Assembly (NCBI GenBank): GCA_051881075.1
Contig: JBJEPE010000062.1
Coordinates: 1-11,517 of the forward strand
Reading direction: 5' to 3'
Source: RUG14223 sp051881075
GTDB taxonomy: Bacteria; Bacillota; Clostridia; Oscillospirales; Acutalibacteraceae
DNA: 11,517 nt
Positions 1 through 6,491 of the stretch are shown piece after piece (positions within the stretch are counted from its first letter, which is position 1; every line of letters begins with the position of its first letter). Position numbers and translations under genes: made by a program. The notes beneath the pieces were generated by a model. It was given only the letters and a program-made list of their open reading frames with translations, was not told where the DNA came from and did not search any database.

Positions 1-1
1 T

Positions 2-841
2 AAAGGTTGGGGAGCGCAGGGTATAGATAATGATATAGAATCATTGTTAGCCTGTGAAACCGAAAAAACATGGGATACCATAGCTGATTTAACTAAAAAT
101 TTGGAGCCCTTCAATGTTTTTAGGTATGCAAATGATTTTCACAATCTAAAGGTCGCCATAAAATCAATAGTTACAAGAACAGACCCAAAACCTTTTCTTA
201 TAAGCGGCGGAACATTAGATGCAACGCAGGTTTACGATATTGTTAAGGAACAAGACTTTACATCGTTGCCGCCACATTTGGCTGCTGTAGCAGAGCAGGC
301 ATACATTACACTTATACAAACATATGACGGTCAGCTTTGTGATGTTATGATAGACACGCACTGCCTTGAGAGCGTTTACAATGCGGGTAAGCATTCTCGG
401 AATGAAATAATCGAAGCTTATGCGGAGCTTACGGTTGCCTCGGCAGATATTAAAACTGCTGTGCGCTGTTTAAAGATGAACAAACCTTTGGAGTTTATTA
501 AGCAGGCCATAGTTAAGTGTGATTCCATTGATACCGATGCCCTTATAGATGCTGCAACCAAGTCGTTGGAGGATATAGAGAATGTGCTCAGCAGTACTGA
601 GTACGATAAGGCTATGGAGCTTTTGGAAACATCTGCGTCTGCATTTGAAAAGTGGTTTGACGATAAGCTTATGGAAAAGATGCGCCCACAGAAATGGGAA
701 CCGTTTACCGTAGGTCCGCTTGTTGCATATATCTTTGCAAGGCAGACGGAGATAAAAGCGGTAAGAATCATTTTATCCGGCAAGCTTAATAACTTAGATG
801 AAAATGTTATAAAAGAAAGACTGAGGGAAATGTATGTATAG
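2..841 (+). CDS. ntpC: V/A-type ATPase subunit C, 5'-truncated by the window edge
   Basis: This is the C subunit (also called d; vATP-synt_AC39 family), the funnel-shaped socket that couples the central rotor shaft to the membrane ring in V/A-type ATPases. The reading frame is open from base 2, so the true start lies upstream. A TTG at 44 is in frame but has no ribosome binding site and would remove in-frame residues (KGWGAQGIDNDIE), so I do not take it as the start. The 279 visible residues are most of a protein usually about 330-350 long. Family features are the acidic, helix-rich sequence with a WDTIADLTKN segment near the start and DFHNLKVAIKS soon after, then a C-terminal segment with FARQTEIKAVRIILSGK. 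The assignment rests on this resemblance plus the following F, A, B and D genes. It overlaps the subunit F gene by 8 nt (834-841), which implies translational coupling. Confidence 0.9.
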   Translation, partial: KGWGAQGIDNDIESLLACETEKTWDTIADLTKNLEPFNVFRYANDFHNLKVAIKSIVTRTDPKPFLISGGTLDATQVYDIVKEQDFTSLPPHLAAVAEQAYITLIQTYDGQLCDVMIDTHCLESVYNAGKHSRNEIIEAYAELTVASADIKTAVRCLKMNKPLEFIKQAIVKCDSIDTDALIDAATKSLEDIENVLSSTEYDKAMELLETSASAFEKWFDDKLMEKMRPQKWEPFTVGPLVAYIFARQTEIKAVRIILSGKLNNLDENVIKERLREMYV

Positions 842-1154
842 AATAGCGGTTATGGGTGATAGAGATAGCATATACGGCTTTTCTGCTCTCGGTCTTGATA
901 TAGTATGTGTAGAGAACGACGATGCAGAGGCAGGCAAAAAACTCAGAAGACTTGCCGAGGGCGAATATGCGGTCATATATATCACAGAGCTTTTGGCTCA
1001 AAAGCTTGAAAAAGAAATTGACAGATATGCCGACAGCGAGCTTCCAGCCATTATTCCCATTCCCGGTATAACGGGTAACACGGGAGCAGGCGTTACAAGC
1101 GTTAAAAAATCGGTTGAAAAGGCTGTCGGCTCAGATATACTTTTTAACGGTTGA
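834..1154 (+). CDS. ntpG: V/A-type ATPase subunit F (central stalk)
   Basis: This is the 106-residue F subunit (NtpG in Enterococcus nomenclature, AtpF elsewhere). It is a small Rossmann-like protein that binds subunit D in the central rotor stalk and helps regulate coupling. The N-terminal MGDRDSIYGFSALGLD and the C-terminal stretch with PIPGITGNTGAG followed by SVEKAVGSDILF are the family signatures, and the length is normal. The ATG at 834 lies inside the end of subunit C. A GAGGGA motif at 823-828, 5 nt upstream, serves as ribosome binding site. The gene order C-F-A-B-D matches the order known in Enterococcus hirae and many clostridia. Unlike the other junctions in this operon, a 111-nt structured gap follows before subunit A. 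Confidence 0.95.
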   Translation: MYRIAVMGDRDSIYGFSALGLDIVCVENDDAEAGKKLRRLAEGEYAVIYITELLAQKLEKEIDRYADSELPAIIPIPGITGNTGAGVTSVKKSVEKAVGSDILFNG

Positions 1155-1173
1155 TATAGTACTACGATCTAAT

Positions 1174-1239
1174 CTGCATTTTGCAGGTCAAATGCACATG
1201 ACCTTTAATTCGTAATGTGCAGCGGAGAGGGTTTCTCCG
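1174..1239 (+). other. Cluster of competing inverted repeats in the F-A spacer
   Basis: The spacer ahead of subunit A contains overlapping inverted repeats that cannot all form together. They are CTGCA/TGCAG (1174-1178 with 1182-1186), GCATTT/AAATGC (1176-1181 with 1190-1195), AGGTCA/TGACCT (1185-1190 with 1199-1204) and TGCACAT/ATGTGCA (1193-1199 with 1215-1221). A separate hairpin, CGGAGA/TCTCCG with loop GGGTT (1223-1228 with 1234-1239), ends 8 nt before the AAAGGA ribosome binding site of subunit A. None is followed by a U-tract, so I do not call a terminator. An mRNA processing or stability element, or control of subunit A translation, is possible but unproven. The repeats are read directly; the function is inference. 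Confidence 0.45.
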
Positions 1240-1247
1240 TCGTATCG

Positions 1248-1253
1248 AAAGGA
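1248..1253 (+). promoter_or_regulatory. Ribosome binding site deciding the subunit A start
   Basis: AAAGGA ends 12 nt before the ATG at 1266, a workable though slightly long spacing. It directly abuts an in-frame ATG at 1254 and lies downstream of the in-frame candidate start at 1215, so neither of those fits it. Together with the family-typical N-terminus MSKGVIKKVAGPLV, this favours 1266. Confidence 0.6.
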
Positions 1254-1265
1254 ATGATAGACAAA

Positions 1266-3041
1266 ATGAGCAAAGGCGTTATTAAAAAGGTTGCAGGACC
1301 TTTGGTAATAGCTCAAGGCATGAGAGATGCCAATATGTTTGACGTTGTCCGTGTTAGCGAGAAGCGTCTTATAGGTGAAATTATTGAGATGCACGGCGAC
1401 GAGGCATCTATACAGGTATATGAAGAAACCTCAGGTCTGGGACCCGGTGCGCCCGTAGAGTCTACCGGTGTACCTATGAGCGTTGAGCTTGGTCCGGGAC
1501 TTATAGGCAGTATATATGACGGTATTCAAAGACCGCTTGAAGAGATTATGAAAATTTGCGGTAATAATCTTGAAAGAGGCGTTGAGGTTCCTGCGCTTAA
1601 CAGAGAAAAAGAGTGGCCCTTTAAGCCTACCGTAAAAGTTGGCGATAGCGTTAGGGGCGGCGATGTTATAGGTACTGTACAGGAAACGGACGTAGTTGTA
1701 CAGAAGATAATGGTTCCTGTAGGAGTACAGGGTACCATTAAATCCATTGTAAAAGGTGATTTCAAAGTTACCGATGTAGTATGTAAGATTGAGACTGATG
1801 ACGGCAAAAAGCCTGTAGAGCTTACTTTAATGCAGAAATGGCCTGTTCGTGTAGGTCGTCCTTATAAGAAGAAGCTTTCACCTAAGATGCCGCTTGTTAC
1901 GGGTCAACGTGTAATTGATACACTTTTCCCAATAGCTAAGGGCGGTGTTGCGGCTGTTCCGGGTCCGTTCGGCAGCGGTAAAACGGTAGTTCAGCATCAG
2001 CTTGCAAAGTGGGCTGAAACAGATATTGTTATTTACATCGGATGCGGTGAACGCGGCAACGAGATGACCGACGTTCTCAACGAGTTTCCTGAACTTATAG
2101 ACCCTAAAACAGGACATTCACTCATGGAGCGTACAGTGCTTATCGCAAATACATCCGATATGCCTGTTGCCGCACGTGAGGCTTCTATATACACAGGTAT
2201 AACAATAGCGGAGTATTTCAGAGATATGGGTTACTCTGTAGCACTTATGGCAGACTCTACGTCACGTTGGGCAGAGGCACTGCGTGAAATGTCAGGCAGA
2301 CTTGAAGAAATGCCCGGCGAAGAGGGATACCCTGCATATCTCGGCAGCCGTCTGGCACAGTTCTATGAGAGAGCCGGCAGAGTAATCACACTTGGCAAGG
2401 AAGACACCGAGGGTCAGCTTTCGGTTATAGGTGCAGTTTCACCTCCGGGCGGTGATATTTCAGAGCCGGTTTCACAGGCAACACTGCGTATAGTTAAGGT
2501 GTTCTGGGGACTTGATTCTTCGCTTGCTTACAGAAGACACTTCCCGGCTATTAACTGGCTTAACAGTTATTCTTTGTATGTGGATAACATGGCACAGTGG
2601 TATAATTCAAATGTTGCACCCGATTGGATGGAGTGCAGAAGCCGCATTATGCGACTTTTACAGGAAGAAGCAGAGCTTGACGAAATAGTAAAGCTTGTAG
2701 GTATGGACGCTATATCAGCAGTAGACAGATTAAAGCTTGAGGCGGCAAGATCCATCCGTGAGGACTTCCTACATCAGGACGCTTTCCATGAGGTTGACAC
2801 ATATACTACACTTGAAAAGCAACATCTTATGCTTTTACTTGTGCTTGGCTTCTATGATAAATGCGTTAAGGCTCTCGATGAAGGCGCAAATATCAACTAC
2901 CTTGTTGCTATGCCGATAAGAGAGCGTATAGGCAGATTTAAATATATAACCGTTGATAAGATTAAAAAAGAATTTGACGATATAATGACTCAGCTTGATA
3001 AAGAAATCGACGACGGCTTAAAGAGTGAGGAGGACTACTGA
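1266..3041 (+). CDS. ntpA: V/A-type ATPase catalytic subunit A
   Basis: This is the catalytic A subunit of the V1 head: three copies alternate with subunit B and hydrolyse or synthesise ATP. From the ATG at 1266 the protein has 591 residues, the usual bacterial length. The frame is open further upstream (to 1215), but those 17 extra residues are not family-like and the ribosome binding site fits 1266. Visible features are the N-terminal beta-barrel start (KVAGPLV), the bulge region at roughly 115-190 specific to A subunits, the Walker A loop GPFGSGKT at about 233-240, and the catalytic glutamate in GERGNEM (about Glu262, next to Arg263). A DSTSRWAEALREMSGR stretch and the SPPGGDISEPV loop follow. 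The stop overlaps the start of subunit B by one base (TGATG). Whether the enzyme pumps H+ or Na+ depends on subunits K and I, which lie outside the window. Confidence 0.97.
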   Translation: MSKGVIKKVAGPLVIAQGMRDANMFDVVRVSEKRLIGEIIEMHGDEASIQVYEETSGLGPGAPVESTGVPMSVELGPGLIGSIYDGIQRPLEEIMKICGNNLERGVEVPALNREKEWPFKPTVKVGDSVRGGDVIGTVQETDVVVQKIMVPVGVQGTIKSIVKGDFKVTDVVCKIETDDGKKPVELTLMQKWPVRVGRPYKKKLSPKMPLVTGQRVIDTLFPIAKGGVAAVPGPFGSGKTVVQHQLAKWAETDIVIYIGCGERGNEMTDVLNEFPELIDPKTGHSLMERTVLIANTSDMPVAAREASIYTGITIAEYFRDMGYSVALMADSTSRWAEALREMSGRLEEMPGEEGYPAYLGSRLAQFYERAGRVITLGKEDTEGQLSVIGAVSPPGGDISEPVSQATLRIVKVFWGLDSSLAYRRHFPAINWLNSYSLYVDNMAQWYNSNVAPDWMECRSRIMRLLQEEAELDEIVKLVGMDAISAVDRLKLEAARSIREDFLHQDAFHEVDTYTTLEKQHLMLLLVLGFYDKCVKALDEGANINYLVAMPIRERIGRFKYITVDKIKKEFDDIMTQLDKEIDDGLKSEEDY

Positions 3042-4411
3042 TGCCTAAGGAATATAGAACGATCGAGGAGGTAGCAGGTCCTATAATGCTCGTTAAGGGC
3101 GTTGAAGGCGTAAACTACAACGATTTAGGAGTAATAGAGCTTGCAAACGGTGATCAACGCCGTTGTAAGGTTTTAGAGATAAACGGTAAGGATGCCGTTG
3201 TACAGCTTTTTGAAAACTCAGCAGGTATTAACCTTGCAGATAGCAAGGTACGCTTCTTAGGCAGAAGCATGGAGCTTGGTGTAAGCATAGATATGCTTGG
3301 CAGAGTTTTCGACGGTTTGGGCGAGCCTATAGATGATGGCCCTGAAATTTTACCTCAAAAAAGACTAGATGTAAACGGTTTACCTATGAATCCTGCCGCA
3401 AGAAACTATCCGCAGGAGTTCATACAGACAGGTGTTTCGGCTATTGACGGACTTAATACCTTGGTAAGAGGTCAAAAGCTTCCGATATTCTCTGCCAGCG
3501 GTTTGCCTCATGCCGAGCTTGCCGCACAGATAGCACGTCAGGCTAAGGTAAGAGGAACAGACGAGCAGTTTGCCGTTGTCTTTGCCGCTATGGGTATTAC
3601 ATTTGAGGAGTCAAACTTCTTTATTGAAAGCTTTAAGGAGACAGGCGCAATAGATAGAACCGTTATGTTTGTAAACCTTGCAAATGACCCTGTTATTGAG
3701 AGAATAGCTACACCTAAGATGGCGCTTACTGCCGCTGAATATCTTGCCTTTGAGGCAGATATGCACGTGCTTGTAATTATGACGGATATAACAAACTATG
3801 CCGATGCCCTGCGTGAGGTTTCAGCCGCACGTAAAGAGGTACCGGGCAGACGCGGATATCCGGGATATATGTATACTGACCTTGCTACACTTTATGAGAG
3901 AGCAGGCAGACAAAAAGGCAAAAAGGGTAGTATAACACTTATTCCTATCCTTACCATGCCTGAGGACGATAAAACTCACCCGATCCCTGACCTTACCGGT
4001 TACATTACAGAGGGACAGATAATATTAAGCCGTGAACTGTACAGAAAGGGCGTTATTCCGCCTGTAGACGTTCTCCCGTCACTTTCACGTTTGAAGGATA
4101 AGGGAATAGGCGAGGGCAAAACAAGAGCAGACCATGCAAATACCATGAACCAGCTTTTCTCTGCTTATGCAAGAGGTAAAGAGGCAAAAGAACTTATGGT
4201 AATTCTCGGTGAAGCAGCTCTTACCGATATTGATAAGCTGTACGCAAAGTTTGCGGAAGCATTTGAGCAGGAGTATGTATCACAGGGATTTAATAAAAAC
4301 CGCTCTATTGAGGAAACTCTTGATATAGGCTGGAAGCTTCTGTCTATCTTGCCAAGAAGTGAGCTAAAGCGTATTAAGGACGAATATCTTGATAAGTATT
4401 ACGGCAAATAA
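3041..4411 (+). CDS. ntpB: V/A-type ATPase regulatory (non-catalytic) subunit B
   Basis: This is the B subunit, the non-catalytic partner of A in the A3B3 hexamer. It has 456 residues, normal for the family. It begins with the beta-barrel (TIEEVAGPIMLVKG). At the P-loop position it has SASGLPHAELAAQIARQ (151-167) instead of a Walker A motif, which is diagnostic for B subunits. Arg350 in PSLSRLKDKGIG sits at the position of the arginine finger that completes the A-subunit active site in Enterococcus hirae NtpB. The GYPGYMYTDLATLYERAGR region (272-290) is also conserved. A GAGGAGG ribosome binding site at 3027-3033 precedes the ATG by 7 nt, inside the 3' end of subunit A. The one-base overlap with that gene suggests coupled synthesis of the two subunits. 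Confidence 0.97.
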   Translation: MPKEYRTIEEVAGPIMLVKGVEGVNYNDLGVIELANGDQRRCKVLEINGKDAVVQLFENSAGINLADSKVRFLGRSMELGVSIDMLGRVFDGLGEPIDDGPEILPQKRLDVNGLPMNPAARNYPQEFIQTGVSAIDGLNTLVRGQKLPIFSASGLPHAELAAQIARQAKVRGTDEQFAVVFAAMGITFEESNFFIESFKETGAIDRTVMFVNLANDPVIERIATPKMALTAAEYLAFEADMHVLVIMTDITNYADALREVSAARKEVPGRRGYPGYMYTDLATLYERAGRQKGKKGSITLIPILTMPEDDKTHPIPDLTGYITEGQIILSRELYRKGVIPPVDVLPSLSRLKDKGIGEGKTRADHANTMNQLFSAYARGKEAKELMVILGEAALTDIDKLYAKFAEAFEQEYVSQGFNKNRSIEETLDIGWKLLSILPRSELKRIKDEYLDKYYGK

Positions 4412-4417
4412 GGGGTG
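4410..4417 (+). promoter_or_regulatory. Ribosome binding site supporting the TTG start of subunit D
   Basis: AAGGGGTG, extending to AAGGGGTGA, begins just inside the subunit B stop codon and lies 7 nt before the TTG at 4425. It supports that non-ATG start over the in-frame ATG at 4456, which would remove the conserved INPTRMEL N-terminus. Confidence 0.7.
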
Positions 4418-4424
4418 ATATTGC

Positions 4425-5087
4425 TTGTCATCTAAACAAATAAATCCTACAAGAATGGAGCTAACCAGACTTAAGAAAAAGCTTATAACCGCACAGCGTG
4501 GACATAAGTTGCTTAAGGATAAGCGTGACGAGCTTATGCGCCTTTTTCTTGAGAAGGTAAAGGAGAATATGGCTTTGCGTCAAAAGGTTGAGCAGGGCAT
4601 AAATGCAGCCAATAAAAACTTTGTACTCGCAAATGCGGCGATGAGTAAGGCTGTCTTGGGCGCGGCAATGCTTGCTCCTAAGCAAGAGGTATCTGTAGAG
4701 GTATCTTCAAAGAATGTAATGAGCGTTGGCATACCCGTATTTGATACCAAGACACGCACGCCGTACAGCACAGATATATATTCATACGGTCTTGCATTCA
4801 CATCCGCTGACCTTGACGATGCGGTCAAGTCCTTATCTGATGTTATGCCGGATATGATTAAGCTTGCTGAGTGTGAGAAATCCTGCCAGCTTATGGCCAG
4901 CGAGATAGAAAAGACCAGACGTAGAGTAAATGCGCTTGAGCACGTGGTTATACCGGAAACACAGGAAAGTATAAAGTATATAACTATGAAGCTTGACGAA
5001 AACGAACGCAGCACGCAAATACGCCTTATGAAGGTAAAGGATATGATGATTGCTCAAACACGGCAGGCGGCTTTAAAAGAAAATTAA
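4425..5087 (+). CDS. ntpD: V/A-type ATPase subunit D (rotor axle)
   Basis: This is the D subunit, a long antiparallel coiled coil that forms the rotating axle inside the A3B3 hexamer and transmits torque to F and C. It has 220 residues, close to the usual 200-220. The N-terminus INPTRMELTRLKKKL (about 6-20) and the heptad-rich N- and C-terminal helices with a less regular middle (about 80-140) match the family. Translation starts at TTG: the family consensus NPTRMEL requires it and AAGGGGTGA lies just upstream. The gene follows subunit B by 13 nt and is the last of the operon, ending just ahead of a strong terminator. The H and J genes found after D in the E. hirae cluster are absent. Confidence 0.93.
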   Translation: MSSKQINPTRMELTRLKKKLITAQRGHKLLKDKRDELMRLFLEKVKENMALRQKVEQGINAANKNFVLANAAMSKAVLGAAMLAPKQEVSVEVSSKNVMSVGIPVFDTKTRTPYSTDIYSYGLAFTSADLDDAVKSLSDVMPDMIKLAECEKSCQLMASEIEKTRRRVNALEHVVIPETQESIKYITMKLDENERSTQIRLMKVKDMMIAQTRQAALKEN

Positions 5088-5098
5088 AGTTATAATAT

Positions 5099-5142
5099 AA
5101 AAAGAATGTCAGGAGTTAATATAAACTCTTAACATTCTTTTT
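5099..5142 (+). terminator. Bidirectional intrinsic terminator
   Basis: The outer stem AAAAAGAATGT (5099-5109) pairs perfectly with ACATTCTTTTT (5132-5142). After one mismatch, an inner stem AGGAGTT/AACTCTT (5111-5117 with 5124-5130, one G-U pair) closes on a 6-nt loop. A T-run to 5143 follows on the + strand, terminating the ATPase operon. The A-run on the left arm gives a matching U-tract on the - strand, so the convergent small membrane-protein gene can use the same hairpin. Confidence 0.9.
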
Positions 5143-5184
5143 TATTTATATATATTATTAATTGATTTCAATAAGTTAGATATA

Positions 5185-5367
5185 TTAGTTGTGAACATCC
5201 GCCAAATATACAGAAAGATATTGCAGACCGCCTGTATCATGTTGAGTATTGTGTGCAGCATAGAATGACCTTATACTCTTGATGAGCAGCGCGAAGCAAA
5301 CTATTGATAATATAAGTGTGATAATTACAGCTATAGTTACTATTATCTTTATACGCTTGTTGTTCAT
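5185..5367 (-). CDS. Small single-pass membrane protein, function unknown
   Basis: This is a 60-residue protein I do not recognise. A short basic N-terminus (MNNKRIK) is followed by one long hydrophobic segment at about 8-29, then KSIR and a polar tail of roughly 27 residues. It is probably inserted in the membrane; the basic N-terminus suggests N-in/C-out, but charges flank both sides, so this is uncertain. No lipobox or cleavage site is evident. That it is a real gene is supported by a GGAGGTGA ribosome binding site 7 nt (from GGAGG) before the ATG and by a near-consensus sigma-A promoter just upstream. It is monocistronic, convergent with the ATPase operon, and shares that operon's terminator. 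Co-location alone does not show a role with the ATPase. A type I toxin-like role was considered, but the long polar tail is atypical. Confidence 0.75.
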   Translation of the reverse strand: MNNKRIKIIVTIAVIITLILSIVCFALLIKSIRSFYAAHNTQHDTGGLQYLSVYLADVHN

Positions 5368-5371
5368 GTAC

Positions 5372-5380
5372 TCACCTCCA
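5372..5380 (-). promoter_or_regulatory. Strong ribosome binding site of the small membrane protein
   Basis: TGGAGGTGA on the - strand is nearly fully complementary to the 16S rRNA tail. Its GGAGG core ends 7 nt before the ATG at 5367, which fixes the start codon and indicates efficient translation. Confidence 0.85.
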
Positions 5381-5396
5381 TATATTGTCTGTAAAT

Positions 5397-5425
5397 ATTA
5401 TACAATAGATGAAAGAGTTTTTCAA
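5397..5425 (-). promoter_or_regulatory. Sigma-A promoter of the small membrane protein gene
   Basis: On the - strand, TTGAAA (5425-5420) and TATAAT (5402-5397) are separated by exactly 17 bp. The -10 box is perfect and the -35 box has one mismatch to TTGACA. Predicted initiation near 5390 gives a leader of about 22 nt that contains the ribosome binding site. I see no obvious operator palindrome, so strong constitutive or growth-phase expression is plausible. Confidence 0.85.
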
Positions 5426-5462
5426 GTAAATTAAGATATTACGCAATAAAGGGTGATTTGTA

Positions 5463-5582
5463 ATGTATCAGCGTTTGATAGACATTAAATTGTACTGCGT
5501 TGATTATTTTGATATAATCCCCTTTGAAAATGACTACGATGTACTTTCGTTCTCTCCCGGCGACGTAAAAATTCCCCCCTGA
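5463..5582 (+). CDS. Possible 39-residue small ORF, doubtful
   Basis: A 39-codon ORF (starting MYQRLIDIKLYC, ending SFSPGDVKIPP) begins at an ATG. AAAGGGTGA at 5448-5456 is a plausible ribosome binding site 6 nt upstream. The product would be acidic, with several aromatic residues and no clear membrane segment; I recognise no family. Against it, I find no convincing + strand promoter upstream. Its stop codon also lies inside the left arm of the znu terminator hairpin, so its last codons are constrained by another function. It may be a short translated gene, a decayed fragment of a longer gene, or chance. Apart from this ORF and the terminator, the stretch 5426-5663 shows nothing I can name. 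Confidence 0.25.
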   Translation: MYQRLIDIKLYCVDYFDIIPFENDYDVLSFSPGDVKIPP

Positions 5583-5601
5583 TGCGCAGCAGGGGGGAAT
5601 T
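5567..5601 (-). terminator. Intrinsic terminator of the zur-znuACB operon
   Basis: The arms AATTCCCCCCTG (5570-5581) and CAGGGGGGAATT (5590-5601) form a perfect 12-bp stem with an 8-nt loop. Read on the - strand, the stem runs into a TTTTT tract (5571-5567), the correct polarity to stop transcripts leaving znuB, whose stop codon lies 62 nt upstream. There is no comparable T-run on the + strand side, so it is directional. Confidence 0.85.
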
Positions 5602-5663
5602 AATTCAGCTAAATATAATTTTGTTTTTTATCTGTCTACCTGGCAGGGTACACATCATTTTAA

Positions 5664-6491
5664 TTAGCTTTTCTTTATTTTGTTTTTAACAACGCCGATT
5701 ATCGCAAAAATTATAAACATTGCAAGATTAACGCATACAACGCTTGCTCCGGCAGGACTGTTATAGATACATGATATCAGAATACCTATCACAAAGCAGA
5801 AAACGGAAAGTACCACCGAGCATATTGTAACGCTTAAAAATGACTTACACAGTCGCATTGCAGTTAGGGCAGGAAAGATGAGCAGAGCCGATATCAGCAT
5901 TGCGCCCATTATTCTCATACCCAGTACAATGGTAATTGCAGTTAATACGGCGATAAGCGTATTGTAAACGCCTGTCTTTGTTCCTGTAGCTTTTGCAAAG
6001 CTTTCATCAAAGGTTACTGCAAATATCTTATTATAAAACAGAACAAACAGTACTATTACCACCGCAGAGAGTGCCACACTAAGTACAACATCATCACCGC
6101 TCATGCTGTAAATACTGCCGAACATATAATTGTAAACCTCAGTATTAGAGCTGTTTGAAAGGGATATAAGCATAACGCCGATGGCCAGCGCACCTGTTGA
6201 TATAAGTGCAATAGCGGCATCACCCTTTATCTTACTGTTTTCACTTAATCTTAAAAGTAAAAATGCCGCAAGTACCACTATGGGGATCGTTACTTTTAAA
6301 GGGGCAAGATTAAGTGCGGCGGCAAGCGACAACGTGCCAAATCCTACGTGAGAAAGTCCGTCGCCTATCATAGAATATCTCTTTAAAACCAGGCTGACAC
6401 CAAGCAAGGCGGCACATAGAGAAACAAGTACACCCACGGTTAATGCTCTTGTTACAAAAGGCAAAGAAATTATCTTCATGATTTCAGACAT
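5664..6491 (-). CDS. znuB: Zinc-type metal ABC transporter permease
   Basis: This 275-residue integral membrane subunit belongs to the ABC-3 family (ZnuB/AdcB/MntB type). It forms, probably as a dimer, the path through which metal delivered by ZnuA is imported. The chain is mostly hydrophobic with about eight membrane segments. Family motifs are GDGLSHVGFG (43-52), GDAAIALIS after the third hydrophobic block, a conserved GMRIMGAML block starting at 191, and SPAGA at 245-249. The ATG at 6491 overlaps the znuC stop by 8 nt. A GGGGG-rich ribosome binding site inside the end of znuC lies about 8 nt upstream, which favours it over the in-frame ATG at 6479. It is the last gene of the operon. Zinc rather than manganese is inferred from the linked Fur-type repressor, not from this protein. 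Confidence 0.93.
   Translation of the reverse strand: MSEIMKIISLPFVTRALTVGVLVSLCAALLGVSLVLKRYSMIGDGLSHVGFGTLSLAAALNLAPLKVTIPIVVLAAFLLLRLSENSKIKGDAAIALISTGALAIGVMLISLSNSSNTEVYNYMFGSIYSMSGDDVVLSVALSAVVIVLFVLFYNKIFAVTFDESFAKATGTKTGVYNTLIAVLTAITIVLGMRIMGAMLISALLIFPALTAMRLCKSFLSVTICSVVLSVFCFVIGILISCIYNSPAGASVVCVNLAMFIIFAIIGVVKNKIKKS

Noticed and set aside
44..46. TTG at 44 as the start of subunit C
   Set aside because: The frame is open to the window edge, the upstream residues read as protein, there is no ribosome binding site, and the family protein is longer.
418..783. 121-residue - strand ORF within subunit C
   Set aside because: It is an antisense shadow with low-complexity Ser/Ala/Ile composition; the + strand frame is the recognised protein.
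1174..1186. CTGCA/TGCAG hairpin as a terminator after subunit F
   Set aside because: The 5-bp stem is weak and is not followed by a U-tract; termination there would also cut off subunits A, B and D.
1215..1265. Longer subunit A starting at 1215 (608 residues) or at the ATG at 1254
   Set aside because: Both would add residues not seen in the family. The 1215 start lies inside a repeat arm with no ribosome binding site, and AAAGGA abuts the 1254 ATG with no spacing.
4580..5014. 144-residue - strand ORF within subunit D
   Set aside because: It is a Ser-rich antisense shadow of a well-recognised coiled-coil gene, with no family resemblance.
5249..5277. + strand promoter-like pair TTGTGT, 17 bp, TATACT inside the small membrane-protein gene, as a possible antisense RNA promoter
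   Set aside because: The -35 box matches only three of six positions, and one such pair is expected by chance in AT-rich DNA. A type I toxin-antitoxin pair is therefore not supported.
5466..5480. TATCA/TGATA inverted repeat as a regulatory site
   Set aside because: It is only 5 bp, AT-rich, and not placed at a recognisable promoter.
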